Positions 47,914 to 60,477 are shown, counted from the stretch's first letter. The stretch: 64,000 nucleotides of DNA from Pseudocercospora fijiensis CIRAD86 (GCF_000340215.1 NW_006921538.1:4538320-4602319), one strand, 5' to 3'. Notes: a model not told the origin generated them from the sequence alone. A program made the numbers and translations.

Positions 47914-48149
47914 GCTAGGCGCTCTAATTAGTCAGTTCGGATTCGGGCTCGGGTGGATCCGCTTCCGGCGGCGATGCCTACGACAGCATTATTACCGAGA
48001 TTCGTATACTAGGTTGTCGTTACTAGGTTGTTATACTCGCTATCGCTTCGAGTATTCGCCTCCTTAGTATAGAGCCTAGAAACTTGCCTTAACGTACGGA
48101 GCGGCGCACCTCTAGATATAACCTATTTAAGCTATACTAACTTATAGCG

Positions 48150-51033
48150 CAGATTGCCGGTCTTACAACCGCGCTATAGCGTTTCCCGAAGAGCGCTTAG
48201 AAGCAGTAAGGATATCCTCGTAGGACTTGTAGCTAGTATTTCCGATATAACTAGTAAATACGACTCGGTTACCCTTCTAGTTAGCGATAGTTCCTTCCTA
48301 GGAGCTATCGTCGCAGTTGCGCTAGATACCCCGGGTTATACGAGACTATAGACGACCTAGAATAATTAGCGTGTTCGGGTTAGCGGCAATCTAGAAGGTA
48401 AAGGAAAAGCATATACCGAAAGCGTCTACTATAACATTGTAGTAGGCACCTACTAGCGTAACCTCTCTATTCACTCCCTATATACTAAGGGAAATATCTC
48501 TGTTTATTAGTAGTCGGAGCTGTTTGGCCTAGCGCTTACTTATAATAAGTAACTCTAAACTATTATTAAGCATTGCTAGCAACTGCTAACTATAGCTTCT
48601 AATAGTAACTTAAATATAGATAGCGGGAACGACGGTAAAGGAACGGGTAACTACGGAAAGGTCTATATTATTAGGGATAGAGTAAAGTTCCTTAGGTCGA
48701 GAAGGTCCTACTCGACCGATTTATTAGCTAGTAAATCGGATAGCCTTAATAGAAACTAAAACCGAAGCAGAGTTGGCATTATTATTATCCCCTCGGCCTA
48801 TCTCCTTAATCCCCTCTTCGTTAGCATTATCGATAGTCTCCTAGCTCTCGTAGGTTACTAATTCGCCTTCTACTAACTCCTAGGCCCCTAAAAATTTAGG
48901 AAGGAACTGTAGGGAAGAGACGTCGATATAGTCCTCTCGTCCCTATTTGCGTCGGAGGGCTACAAGGTCTTTTATAAAGGTAGCATCGTTAGGAATCCGG
49001 CTCTAGAATAGGTTAGTAGGCAAGCCGTACGCTAGAAGCTCCCCTATAGATACGTTAGACTTAAGGTCTAGGAACTATAAAGCCTAGAAGAGAGCATTTG
49101 CCTTTATATCGTAGGAGTTAGTAGGCCCGGTACTATACTTCTTTATGTACCTATTAAAGCGAAAGCTCTTTAGGTCGGCTAACTTTCGTTTATAGGCCGG
49201 CGGGTTAGCTAGGCCTAGGGTACTACTAAGGTCGGTAGTAGCATCCTCTATATCGATATCCGGAGTCTCTAGGACCTCCGGAGAGGCTATACTAGCTCGG
49301 GCTATACGATCTTCGGCTGTCTAGAGTGTCTTAGTCTTAGCGACTAATTCTCGCTGTTTCTTAGCCTTATTAGCTGCCTGCTTCTTAAGTATCCTAGTAG
49401 GGGCTGCCGTACTAGGGCGGGTAGGGTTCTGCGGGCTCTTACCCTTACCCTAGGACGACTAGGTTTAGGACGACTAAGTTTAGGACCTTATAGCAGCGTA
49501 GACATCTATACTATTCTTAGTAACCGCGTAAACATTAGTAATTGCGTCCGGGTCCTAAGACACAAAGTTGACTTTAATAGGCTTAGTAGTACTATTACTA
49601 CTCCGCTCCTTAACCTGTTTTACCCTAACCTTCTAAGTTTCTCGTTTAGTAATAGCGGCGAGGGTACTATTCCTAGTGTCCTTAAACTCGATCTTGCTAC
49701 TATACTTCTTCTCTAGAAGACTCCTAAGTTAAGGCAGCTTCGGGGCTCTACGATCCTACTCGAAGTTAATCTTGTCGCCGGTATTAGTATAGTAGAACCG
49801 ACTATTTACTTATATAACGAGCTTCCTCTTAAGAAGCTCTTTCTAGATAGGGCAGTCTAATTGAACGTGTTTAAAACCGCCGTATATCTAGCACTTACTA
49901 TCTAAGTTAGAATAGATCTTCCGTATAGCGTAGACGTTAACTAAAGGGGCCTTAGGGTAGTTAGGATCGGAGACCTAGTAGACTAGTAGCACATCCTTTA
50001 GTATACTAGTATTAAGGACCTCCCTAACTCGCTATAGTGCTTTCGTATTAAGGTTGAGCTAGGCTAGGGATTTAGCCAAGTCCGCAACGTCCTAAGAATG
50101 CTTAGTAACGGTAGGAGTTACGGTACTAGGACTACTTTGCGATTTAGGAAGAAACTTAGGCCCTCTAGTTCCCGAGGTATCGTTCCTTACCTAGGCTAGG
50201 TTATTCCGGTCCTCGCCGTAAATAAACTTCTTTATATCGGCGGAGCTGTTAATATCGTCCTTAACAGCCTCTAGGACCTCTTTATACTTCCTAAAGATCT
50301 CGGGATTAGCTTCGCTAAGCTTATAGCGACGGAAGATACGCTTAGCCGTAGACTACGGTAACCCTTTAAGGAGTAGCCTCGTTCTCTAAGAATTCTCGAG
50401 GTCCTACTAGTTAATACCGTCCGCTAACTTAACAAACTCGCGGACGTACTCCTTTAGGTCGTTATCTTCGGTACGCCTCTCTATATAGAGGTTCTTAAGC
50501 TACGTACGACTACCTTTAATACGACGGCTATCGCGATCCTAATACTCCCTTATAAAGGCCTACTTAAAGACCTCCTAGTCGGTATTAGACTTGTCGTCCT
50601 TTTCTAGGTAGCTAACTAGGGTTCTAAGGGTTCGGTAAAGCTTAGTAATAGTAGTCCTCGTAAGGGACCGGACCTTGTACTAGTCCGACTCCTCTTCGAG
50701 TCCGTACTCGGCTAAGTTGTCCTTAAAGCGTTCTACGTGTGCCGTAGCGTTCTACCCTTCGAACAAAGGGTTCCTACTACTTTCTAGCTCTAGTAGGCGA
50801 CGCCTATTCTAACGGAGAAGGTTAGTTTGCCCTTGAATTATCTTTATAACGACATTATAGAGGGCCTCGGGCGCAGAAGGCTCGATAGCCCCTAGTTCGA
50901 CGGCGCTTATAACAACTAGTCGTCGCCTGATTTCTTCGCTAATAGGGTCCGGTAGGTTATTAGATTCCGAAGATTCCGCTAATTCGTAATGCTCGTTTTC
51001 GCTAGAGCTAGAGCTTATTCGATTGTCGTAAAG
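48150..51033 (-). pseudogene. Gypsy gag and aspartic protease (copy A)
   Basis: Gag begins near 51033 with an acidic Ser/Glu-rich N-terminus, followed by a capsid-like region (ERFKDNLAEYGLEEESD and LKEYVREFVKLADGI). A CCHC zinc knuckle at about 49855-49893 reads C-IYGGFKHV-LDC, with the second Cys now Tyr. After a long Ser/Lys-rich linker, an aspartic protease-like segment at about 48150-48600 shows LLINRDISLSI and NTLIILGR, matching the LLGRPW-type motif of Gypsy proteases. The catalytic DTG/DSG is not clear. Confidence 0.85.
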
Positions 51034-51139
51034 TAGTTAAAATGAAATGCTATAGGAAAGTGTTTTTAGTATATATTGTAGGTTTAGTTTGTTTCGATAT
51101 TGCTATGCGAGAGAATAGTGTGCTAGGCTATTTTCTTCT

Positions 51140-51163
51140 AATATTACCCCTAGGGTAGCATTA
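51140..51163. repeat. ORF-boundary semi-palindrome, copy 3
   Basis: aatattacccctagggtagc followed by atta, about 110 bases before gag copy A. Confidence 0.8.
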
Positions 51164-51170
51164 GAATTTA

Positions 51171-51204
51171 GCCTCCTAGGGGTCGCCTATACACCCCTAG
51201 GAGC
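51171..51204. repeat. Leader hairpin (copy A)
   Basis: gcctcctaggggt pairs with acccctaggagc around a short loop; conserved in copy B at 55396-55429, so it is an original element feature, possibly a packaging or translation structure. Confidence 0.8.
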
Positions 51205-51818
51205 TAAGTTTAGTATTAGACGAAAGCCGCTCGGAGGGAGAGACTACAATCTCTACTTATACCTAGATCCTAGAAACTAGCTTGTATCTCCTTTAGCTAG
51301 GCGGGGGGGGCGGGGACCTTCTTTTTCTAGTAGAAGGCTAAGTACTATCCGAACGAGGCAGCGAATCCCGAAACAATCTATCCGGTTAATAAGGGAACTG
51401 TCTAGGCATCCGACCTATAATCTAGAAATTGCTATCGTATAGATAGTCTTAGTAAACTAAGCAAGGCCGATAGGTGATTAGTCTATCTTCTCCTTAGGCG
51501 GGCGGTAGCTTATCTCGAGTAAGCGGTGCTAAATAGGTCTTCGACCCGGAGCTGAGTCCTTAGAAGCTAGCTATAGTTATAGACTAGGCCCTAAGCTATA
51601 ATAGTCCTAAGGGTTTGTAGCTTTTTAGGGTTAAAGCGATACCCTCGTTAAGAGGTTTCTCTGCTTGTCGTAACGGCCCCTTAAGATACTTCGGTATCGT
51701 CCGTATCGTAGGCTCTTATCGTACTCTCGCTTCGGTTATAGCTATTCGTACCTAGAGACTACCTTTAATATACCCGAACCTATTAGATATAAAGAGATAG
51801 CCCTACCTTCGGCTCTAA

Positions 51819-52097
51819 TAAAGGACGGAAACTAATACTACTACTACTACTTATAGCAATAGTATAGGCTACCGAGGGTAATATAACCTATAGTAATATA
51901 GGCAGCTATGTTTAGCAAGATAGGATAACGAGACTGTCGCTTAGTCTAATAACTAGAGCCCTACAATATAGGCATTATAGAAGTGTAATATAAACAATGT
52001 GCTATACGAGGTTGATGCTCTATCTATAATATAGAAGGAGGCCTCTTATATAGGCTCAAAACTAGCCTATAGGTATAGGGCCGGTTACTAGCTAATA
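51819..52097 (-). repeat. LTR2 (shared internal LTR)
   Basis: 279 bases, near-identical to LTR1 and LTR3. It is the 5' LTR of the longer element and abuts the truncated 3' end of copy B. Confidence 0.93.
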
Positions 52098-52141
52098 CTA
52101 GTAATCCTAATTTATAATTCCGGCGAAAACGTTAGATTCCT

Positions 52142-52165
52142 AATAACACCCCCGGGGTAGCATTA
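52142..52165. repeat. ORF-boundary semi-palindrome, copy 4
   Basis: aataacacccccggggtagc followed by atta, after gag-protease copy B, equivalent to copy 2. Confidence 0.8.
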
Positions 52166-52399
52166 GATCGGCGCTCTAATTAGTTAGTTCGGATTCGGGC
52201 TCGGGTAGATCCGCTTCCGGCGGCGATGCCTACGATAGCATTATTACCGAGATTCGTACACTAGGTAATCGTTGTACTATTATACTCGCTATCGCTTCGA
52301 GCATTCGTCTCTTTAGTATAGAGCCTAGAAACTAGCCTTATCGTACGGAGCGGCGCATCTCTAGATATAACCTATTTAAGCTATATTAACTTATAGCGT

Positions 52400-55235
52400 A
52401 GATTGCCGGTCTTATAACCGCGCTATAGCGTTTCCCGAAGAGCGCTTAGAAGCAGTAAGGATATCCTCGTAGGACTTGTAGCTAGTGTTTCCGATATAAC
52501 TAGTAAATACGACTCGGTTACCCTTCTAGTTAGCGATAGTTCCTTTCTAGGAGCTATCGTCGCAGTTGCGCTAGATACCCCGGGTTATACGAGACTATAG
52601 TCGACCTAGAATAATTAGCGTGTTCGGGTTAGCGGCAATCTAGAAGGTAAAGGAAAAGTATATGCCGAAAGCGTCTACTATAACATTATAGTAGGCACCT
52701 ACTAGCGCAACCTCCCTATTTACTCCCTATATACTAAGGGAAATATCTCTGTTTATTAGTAGTCGGAGCTGTTTAGCCTAGCGCTTACTTATAATAAGTG
52801 ACTCTAAACTATTATTAAGCATTGCTAGCAACTGCTAACTATAGCTTCCGATAGTAACTTAAATATAGATAGCGGGAACGACGGTAAAGGAACGGGTAAC
52901 TACGGAAAGGTCTATATTATTAGGGATAGAGTAAAGTTCCTTAGGTCGAGGAGGTCCTACTCGACCGATTTGTTAGCTAGTAAATCGGACAGCCTTAATA
53001 GAAACTAAAACCGAAGCAGAGTTAGCATTATTATTATCCCCTCGGCCTATCTCCTTAATCCCCTCTTCGTTAGTATTATCGATAGTCTCCTAGCTCTCGT
53101 AGGTTACTAATTCGCCTTCTACTAACTCCTAGGCCCCTAAAAATTTAGGAAGGAACTATAGGGAAGAGACGTCGATATAGTCCTCTCGCCCTTATTTGCG
53201 TCGGAGGGCTATAAGGTCTTTTATAAAGGTTATATCGTTAGGAATCCGGCTCTAGAACAGGTTAGTAGGCAAACCGTATACTAGAAGCTCCCCTATAGAT
53301 ACGTTAGACTTAAGGTCTAGGAACTATAAAGCCTAGAAGAGAGCATTTGCCTTTATATCGTAAGAGTTAGTAGGCCTAGTACTATACTTCTTTATATACC
53401 TATTAAAGCGAAAGCTCTTTAGGTCGGCTAACTTTCGCTTATAGGCCGGCGGGTTAGCTAGGCCTAGGGTACTACTAAGGTCGGTAGCAGTATCCCCTAT
53501 ATCGATATCTAGAGTTTCTAGTACCTCCGGAGTAGCTATACTAGCTCGGGTTGCACGGTCTTTAGCTATCTAGAGTGTTTTAGTCTTAGCGACTAATTCT
53601 CGCTGTTTCTTAGTCTTAATAGCTGCCTGCTTCTTAAGTATCCTAGTAGGGGCTGCCGCACTAGGGCGGGTAGGGTTCTACGGGCTCTTACCCTTGCCCT
53701 AGGACTAGGTTTAGGACCTTATAGTAGCGTAGACATCTATACTGTTCTTAGTAACCGCGTAAACATTAGTAACTGCGTCTAGGTCCTAAGACACAAAGTT
53801 AACTTTAACAGGCTTAGTAATACTATTACTGCTCCGCTCCTTAACCTGTTTTGCCCTAACCTTCTAAGTTTCTCGTTTAGTAATAGCGGCGAGGGTACTA
53901 TTCCTAGTATCCTTAAACTCGATCTTGCTACTATACTTCTTCTCTAGAAGACTCCTAAGTTAAGGCAGCTTCGGAGCTCTACGATCCTACTCGAAGTTAA
54001 TCTTGTCGCCGGTATCGGTATAGTAGAACCGACTATTTACTTATATAACGAGCTTCCTCTTAAGAAGCTCCTTCTAGATAGGGTAGTCTAATTAAATATG
54101 TTTAAAACCGCCGTACATCTAGCACTTACTATCTAAGTTAGAATAGATCTTCCGTATAGCGTAGACGTTAACTAAAGGGGCCTTAGGGTAGTTAGGATCG
54201 GAGACCTAGTAGACTAGTAGCACATCCTTTAGTATACTAGCATTAAGGACCTCCCTAACTCGCTATAGTGCTTTTGTATTAAGGTTGAGCTAGGCTAGAG
54301 ATTTAGCTAAGTCCGCAACGTCCTAAGAATGCTTAGTAATAGTAGGAGTTACGGTACTAGGACTACTTTGCGATTTAGGAAGAAACTTAGGCCCTCTAGT
54401 TCCCGAGGCATCGTTCCTTACCTAGGCTAGGTTATTCCGGTCCTCGCTATAAATAAACTTCTTTGCGTTAGCGGAGCTATTAATGTCGTCCTTAATAGCC
54501 TCTAGGACCTCTTTATACTTCCTAAAGGTCTCGGGATTAGCTTCGCTAAGCTTGTAGCGACGGAAGACGCGCTTAGCCGTAGACTACAGCAACCCTTTAA
54601 GGAGCAGCCTCGTTCTCTAAGAATTCTCGAGGTCCTATTAGTCGATGCCGTCCGCTAACTTAACAAACTCGCGGACGTACTCCTTTAGGTCGTTATCTTC
54701 GGTGCGCCTCTCTATATAGAGGTTCTTAAGCTACGTACGACTGCCTTTAATACGACGGCTATCGCGATCCCGATACTCCCTTATAAAGGCCTACTTAAAG
54801 ACCTCCTAGTCGGTATTAGACTTGTCGTCCTTTTCTAGGTAGCTAACTAGGGTTCTAAGGGTTCGGTAAAGCTTAGTAATAGTAGTCCTTATAAGGGACC
54901 GGACCTTGTACTAGTCCGACTCCTCTTCGAGTCTATATTCGGCTAAGTTGTCCTTAAAGCGTTCTACGTGCGCCGTAGCGTTCTACCCTTCGAACAAAGG
55001 GTTCCTACTGCTTCCTAGCTCTAGCGGGCGACGCCTGTTCTAACGGAGAAGGTTAGTTTGCCCTTAAATTATCTTTATAACGACATTATAGAGAGCCTCG
55101 GGCGTAGAAGGCTCGATAGCCCCTAGTTCGATAGCGCTTATAACAACTAGTCGTCGCCTAATTTCTTCGTTAATAGGGTCCGGTAGGTTATTAGATTCCG
55201 AAGATTCTGCTAATTCGTAATACTCGCTTTTACTA
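52400..55235 (-). pseudogene. Gypsy gag and aspartic protease (copy B)
   Basis: Near-identical to copy A over about 4.2 kb (52103-56340 versus 47846-52097), with differences mainly C/T and G/A plus small indels (for example one gtttaggacgacta repeat fewer near 53700). The zinc knuckle region (about 54094-54133) has lost a further Cys (Tyr). There is no polymerase: the homology stops at 52103 directly beside LTR2. Confidence 0.85.
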
Positions 55236-56061
55236 GAGCTTATTCGATTGTTATAAAGTAGTTAAAATAAAATGCTATAAAAAAGTGTTTTTAGTATATG
55301 TTATAGGTTTAGTTTGTTTCGATATTGCTATACGAGAAAATAGTGTACTAGGCTGTTTTCTTCTAATATTACCCCTAGGGTAGCATTAGAGTTTAGCCTC
55401 CTAGGGGTCGCCTAGACACCCCTAGGAGCTTTAATTTAGTAAATTTAGACAAAAGCCGCTCGGAGGAAGGAACTGCAATCTCTATTCATACCTAGATCCT
55501 AGAAACTAGCCGCTTTACTAACTATCGTTATCTCCTTTAGCTAGATAGGGGGGCGGGGACCTTCTTTTTCTAGTAGAAGGCTAAGCACTATCCGAACGAG
55601 GTAGCGAATCCCGAAACAGTCTACCCGGTTAATAGGGGAACTGCCTAGGTATCCGACCTATAATCTAGAAATTGCTATCGTATAGATAGTCTTAGCAAAC
55701 TAAGCAAGGCCGATAGGTAATTAATCTATCTTCTCCTTAGGCGGGCGGTAGCTCATCTCGAGTAAGCGGTACTAAATAGGTCTTCGACCCGGAGCCGAGT
55801 CCTTAGAAGCTAGCTATAGTTATAGACTAGGCCCTAAGCTATAATAGTCCTAAGGGTTTATAGCTTTTCGGGGTTAAAGCGATACCCTCGTTAAGAGGTT
55901 TCTCTGCTTGTCGTAACGGCCCCTTAAGATACTTCGGTATCGTCCGTATCGTAGGCTCTTATCGTGCCCTCGCTTCGGTTATAGCTATTCGTGCCTAGAG
56001 ACTACCTTTAATATACCCGAACCTATTAGATATAAAGAGATAGCCCTACCTTCGGCTCTAA
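55236..56061 (-). other. Gypsy 5' leader (copy B)
   Basis: Counterpart of the 51034-51818 leader, with the same hairpin (55396-55429) and semi-palindrome (55365-55388). Ends at LTR3. Confidence 0.65.
55365..55388. repeat. ORF-boundary semi-palindrome, copy 5
   Basis: aatattacccctagggtagc followed by atta, about 130 bases before gag copy B. Confidence 0.8.
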
Positions 56062-56340
56062 TAAAGGACGGAAACTAATACTACTACTACTACTTATAGC
56101 AATAGTATAGGCTACCGAGGGTAACATAACCTATAGTAATATAGGCAGCTATGTTTAGCAAGATAGGATAACGAGACTGTCGCTTAGGCTAATAACTAGA
56201 GCCCTGCAATATAGGCATTATAGAAGTGTAACATAAACAATATACTATACGAGGTTAATAATCTATCTACTCTATAGAAGGAGGCCTCTTATATAGGCTT
56301 AAAACTAGCCTATAGGTATAGGGCCGGTTACTAGCTAATA
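56062..56340 (-). repeat. LTR3 (outer 5' LTR)
   Basis: 279 bases; outer right edge of the composite, followed by the CTAT target-site copy at 56341-56344. Confidence 0.93.
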
Positions 56341-56344
56341 CTAT

Positions 56345-57290
56345 ACTAGAGCATCGCGTCTACTAGCTTATATAACTAGTCGCCCTATCCTATCGGTTTA
56401 CGGTAGTCTTGTCGCTTATCTATATATATATTATCCTATAGTTTTCTAAAGTTAGGTTTACCGTCGACGTAGACCTATTCGCCTACGACGCGCTCTGTCT
56501 GCTACTAGGCATATATTAGATCCCGTACGCTACCCTAGACTATATATCTATATATTAGAGCACCGTCGCCTATAGATCCTTCGAAGACAATCTAGACGTA
56601 AAGGCGATTATCTATTACTCTTATAGCCGCGCTCGCCTAGCTATATTTTACGTTACTACTATAACCGACATCTCCGCTATCGCCTAGAAACGCTTATAGA
56701 ACTAGCCGTCGGTGCCTAGGACTTAGCGTCTAGTATACTATCTATATCGCATCGATCCTACCTACTATTATCTCGAGCTAGACTTGCCTTACCTACTCTC
56801 TACTCGTCTGTCTACGGCTCTTATACTAGAGCGTATCTTTAGCGATAACGAGATTAAGCGTATTCGCGGTCGTATCTTTAAACCGCAATCTACCGAGATA
56901 TAGTCTATCTAGGCCTAAATGAAGCACTAATTAATATCCTAGAGGGCTCTACTCGCGCGTCCTAGGCTTTAATATAGTCTCCGTAAGATCGACGTACGAG
57001 TTCCTTATTAGCGTACCTCTGTTCCTCTTAGTAGACAGACGATACGCTTAGACATTATTAGTCCTATAGCATACTATATCGTATGTTATACGAATAACTA
57101 TATTTAACTATATTGTCTACGAATTCCTACGTGCCCTATTCCCTACCTTCGTTCGACTAACCTGCCTTAATACTCGTCTTACGCTACGCAATACGCTAGC
57201 CTACGGCACTTAGCTACCGACAGTATTGCCTACTAGGAAATTATCGCGTCCTCGTAACGCCTCGCCCTCTATTACCCGCTATTTTTTACT
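56345..57290 (+). pseudogene. Unidentified gene, 3' part, split by Gypsy
   Basis: Continuation of the 33838-34341 gene once the Gypsy composite and one CTAT are removed. The frame is open apart from TAG codons to about 57080 and Arg/Leu/Ser-rich; no domain recognised. Confidence 0.45.
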
Positions 57291-57399
57291 AATACTAACC
57301 GCAATCCTATATAGCAAAATAGACGCGCCTATATTCTGTATCTATTAGCCTAGTACACCTTATACTACTTTACTTTACCTTACCTCCTACCCTACTTGT

Positions 57400-57555
57400 A
57401 TTAAGTTTAATCGTATACTGCCCCGTTTTCGGTAGACTTTACTTCTCGGCTTTAACTAAGGCGGCGAACGAAATACAATCCTAGCCTATTTATACAAATT
57501 AGCTGCGTCGCTCGGGATAACTCTTTTACGTAGCCTTTAGTTAGGTCGACCGCGT
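57400..57555 (+). promoter_or_regulatory. Shared leader/promoter, copy 3
   Basis: Blocks cggtagactttac, ttaactaaggcggcgaacga, tatacaaattagctgcgtcg and ctcttttacg match the other three copies. It precedes the second SNF2-like gene; gtccgagcgcctacg at about 57594 also matches downstream of copies 2 and 4. Confidence 0.75.
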
Positions 57556-58593
57556 TGCTATTTAACGCGTGCGCGCCTACGGCCCGTACGTTAGTCCGAG
57601 CGCCTACGCGCTATCTATTTATATTTCTCTTCCTCCGTATCTTCCCTACTTTTCTATCTACTACTACTACTACTACTTTAACTACTACTACTACTACTTC
57701 TACCGCCCGTTATTATTTTCTAGCCGGCAAAGTAGTTTATAATCGAATTAGTACTACCTAGGCGACACCTAAGGACGTTTCTAAGTTAAATATAGCGGAC
57801 GACTCCGAAGTGCTAGCTCTAGGCCCTCTACGTCTGTCTAGGCGTCTACCCTCTCCCGTTATTAGTCCTCTTATGCCTAGCGACGTATATAAATTCGCGC
57901 GCGACGAAAAGGCCTTTCTCGGCAAGGCTAGGTCGACCCGAGTAGATAATACTTATAACTACTAGCGAACTATACGCGTAATAGACGACCTAACGAATGT
58001 TCTTTATAAGTAGTATAAGACGTACGACGTATATAAGATTAACGATTAGGATCCGGTACTATAGCGAGCCTTCCTATAAGATATTAGTAACGGTATCGAT
58101 ATAACTTTTTCGACTTCGGATACTATTAATCCCGCTAATATAAAATATCTCCCGAGTAAGCGTAAGAGTACTGTCTAGGCTAATACTAACTAGCTATAGC
58201 TTGCGCCCTAGCCCGATGCCCCGTTCCCTATTACCGACGCCTAGCGTACGTTATACGCTAGCATACTCGACACCCTATAGTACTATCGCTCTAGGTATAC
58301 GGCTACGCCTCTATTATTTAACGAAGCCTATATAGCAATAAACATCGACGTTACCGTACGCCTAGACGGCGAGATCGATAAAGTTAGCAAATACCTATAC
58401 TATATTACGTTTCGTAGACTCTATCTTACGATATAGCAACTATAGGCTATTATATAGATCGTCGAAATATAGAAATTACCTATATAGGGCGCTATTCTCG
58501 CCGACGATGCCGGTACTAGCAAGACTATCTCTATCCTCTACGCCGCCGTAGCTTAGTCCGAGTACATCGAAGAATAGCGTATTGTATATTAAG

Positions 58594-58718
58594 GTAAGAA
58601 ATATTAATCCTAACGTATAGATCATTTTACCGGCTAGTAAATATACGTCTAGATATCTATTTGCTAGCTAGCAAAACGGTCTGTATATATACTTATCTCC
58701 TACTAACTATCGTCGTAG
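58594..58718 (+). other. Intron with TTTGCTAGC repeats (SNF2 copy 2, 1)
   Basis: GTAAGA donor, CTACTAAC branch site and ATCGTCGTAG acceptor; the join keeps frame (..A-ILDYAY..). Inside lie ttttaccggctagtaaa and ttgctagctagcaaaacgg. Confidence 0.82.
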
Positions 58719-60345
58719 CTATACTCGACTACGCCTATATAGAGCGAGGTATCGTACTAGACTCTATCTTCGGCTATTGCGTCCTATTCTATAATATACC
58801 GACTATTCCCGACGACGACCCGCGCGATCTACTTATAATAGTAGTCGATACTTTCCTCGACTAGCGATTCGGTGTTAGTAGCTACTAGACGCTCTAGCGT
58901 AGGATACTCGATTGCCTAGAGTACGAAGCCGACGGTGTTTGCCTAGGCCCTCTTAAAGAGGACCTTAACGCGTAGAAGTCGACTATCGCTAAATTACGTA
59001 CCGAGCTAGACAAGACTTATACGACGCCTTACCGCTACGCTCCTATCTACTAAATCGGGACCGCCGCGACGATTAATACCTAGCGCGATGCCTATAACCG
59101 GTACTTTAGTCCCAATCCTAACTATACTTGCTATATCTACGTCGCTACTCTCGTCGCGCTTAACGGCGAGTCTCGCTATCCTATCTATATTATCCGGCGT
59201 TACCTAAATATACCCGACGGCCTAGGACTTGTCGAATATATCGTATCCCTTTCGGACCGCGATCTATAGACTACTCGTACGCTTATTATCTCTACTCGTA
59301 AGGCCTTTGTTTAGGAGACACTTATACCTAGCCTAGCGTACCGTAAGCGATATAACCGCCTAGCTTAGTTTTAGGATCGGCTATAGCTATATTAGTAGAA
59401 GGACGAATTGTAACTACGGAATCTCGAGGTAGTCGATTATCGAATAGAGCGTAGAGACCGTACTAATAACACTATTAGAGAACTCTAGATTGCCCGTAAT
59501 ACTAAATTGTACGATAAGTATCGATCCGATAATACGTTTCGTCTCGCTAACTTACGCGCCGTATATCTGTCTATCGTTATATATAACGAGGTATACTACT
59601 TCTAGGCGTAGTTCTCCCTCTAAACGGACGCTATATAGAATCTCTTTAACAACGCGCATACGGTAGCCGTATTTGCTATAGCGACTCTATTAGCTACTAA
59701 TCTTAACGACTTCGCTATACTTACTCGGTTTCTATTCCGTCGCATCCTTAAACTATAGGACGCCTAAGATCGGACCGACCTTATCTTTAGATTTTCGGAC
59801 GTTACTAATGCCGTTATATACTATAGCTGTTTCTAACGCGACTACGGCCTCCGATAGAGCGCTATTCCCGAAGACCTACGAATCTATCGTATAGCTCTAC
59901 TATCTCGCCGCGTCTATACTAGCGCTATATACTTTCGCGATATCGTCCTCTAAATACTTAACCCTAAAGCCCTACGTAGGCCTCTCGACGACGACGACTA
60001 GATATATCTAACGATATTCGCCTTTAGCCTCTACGTCCTCCGACGCTCTAAGGGAAACTAACTTAAGATCCGCGACTATACTATAATCTTAGAGGACGAT
60101 ATTCCCCCGTAGTAAGTCGTTAACGTCGAGGTATAATATACTCCTATTTCCTAGGTAGAATACTACGCCGCTTGCTATCGCTTCGCTAAGTGTATCGATA
60201 AGCTAGACCGCGGTATTAAGCGCCCCTCTACTACGCTAACTTACGAGGTACTATTTCGCTAGCTTAGTCTCCGTACCGCCTATCCTCTCCTCGCTGCTAT
60301 CGCCGACCGAAGGCTAACCTCCTCTACGCTAACTCTTTAATCCCT

Positions 60346-60477
60346 ATAAGTCTATTACGCCGTAGACTATTTTGCCGGCTAGCGAAAACTAGTAGACGTA
60401 TACGACTATTTCGCTAGCCGGTAAAATAGTCTATAGTCTAACTGTCCGCCGCTACTTTCTCGCTAATATAACTCTAG
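60346..60477 (+). other. Intron with TTTGCTAGC repeats (SNF2 copy 2, 2)
   Basis: Donor ATAAGT preceded by T (mutated GTAAGT), CGCTAAT branch region and AACTCTAG acceptor; phases match (2 + 1). Two long arms, gactattttgccggctagcg and cgctagccggtaaaatagtc, sit at 60365 and about 60407. Confidence 0.82.

Larger units (their letters stand above)
51034..51818 (-). other. Gypsy 5' leader (copy A)
   Basis: Untranslated leader between LTR2 and gag. It holds the ORF-boundary semi-palindrome and a 34-base perfect-armed hairpin (51171-51204). The primer-binding site should adjoin LTR2 at 51818, but RIP changes prevent tRNA assignment. Confidence 0.65.
34346..56340 (-). mobile_element. Ty3/Gypsy LTR retrotransposon composite (3 LTRs)
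   Basis: A nested insertion bounded by a 4-base duplication CTAT (34342-34345 and 56341-56344). On the minus strand the order from the right is LTR3, leader, gag+protease (copy B, no polymerase), LTR2, leader, gag+protease (copy A), reverse transcriptase, an unrecognised ORF, polypurine tract, LTR1. Copy B is thus a polymerase-less element sharing LTR2 with a longer one. A 9.9-kb hAT transposon is nested at 36009-45946. All coding parts are disrupted by RIP stops. No integrase was recognised. Confidence 0.92.

Noticed and set aside
57555..57761. Thr-rich + strand frame of 68 codons
   Set aside because: It lies in the leader of the SNF2-like gene, is made of ACT repeats and has no support as a separate protein.
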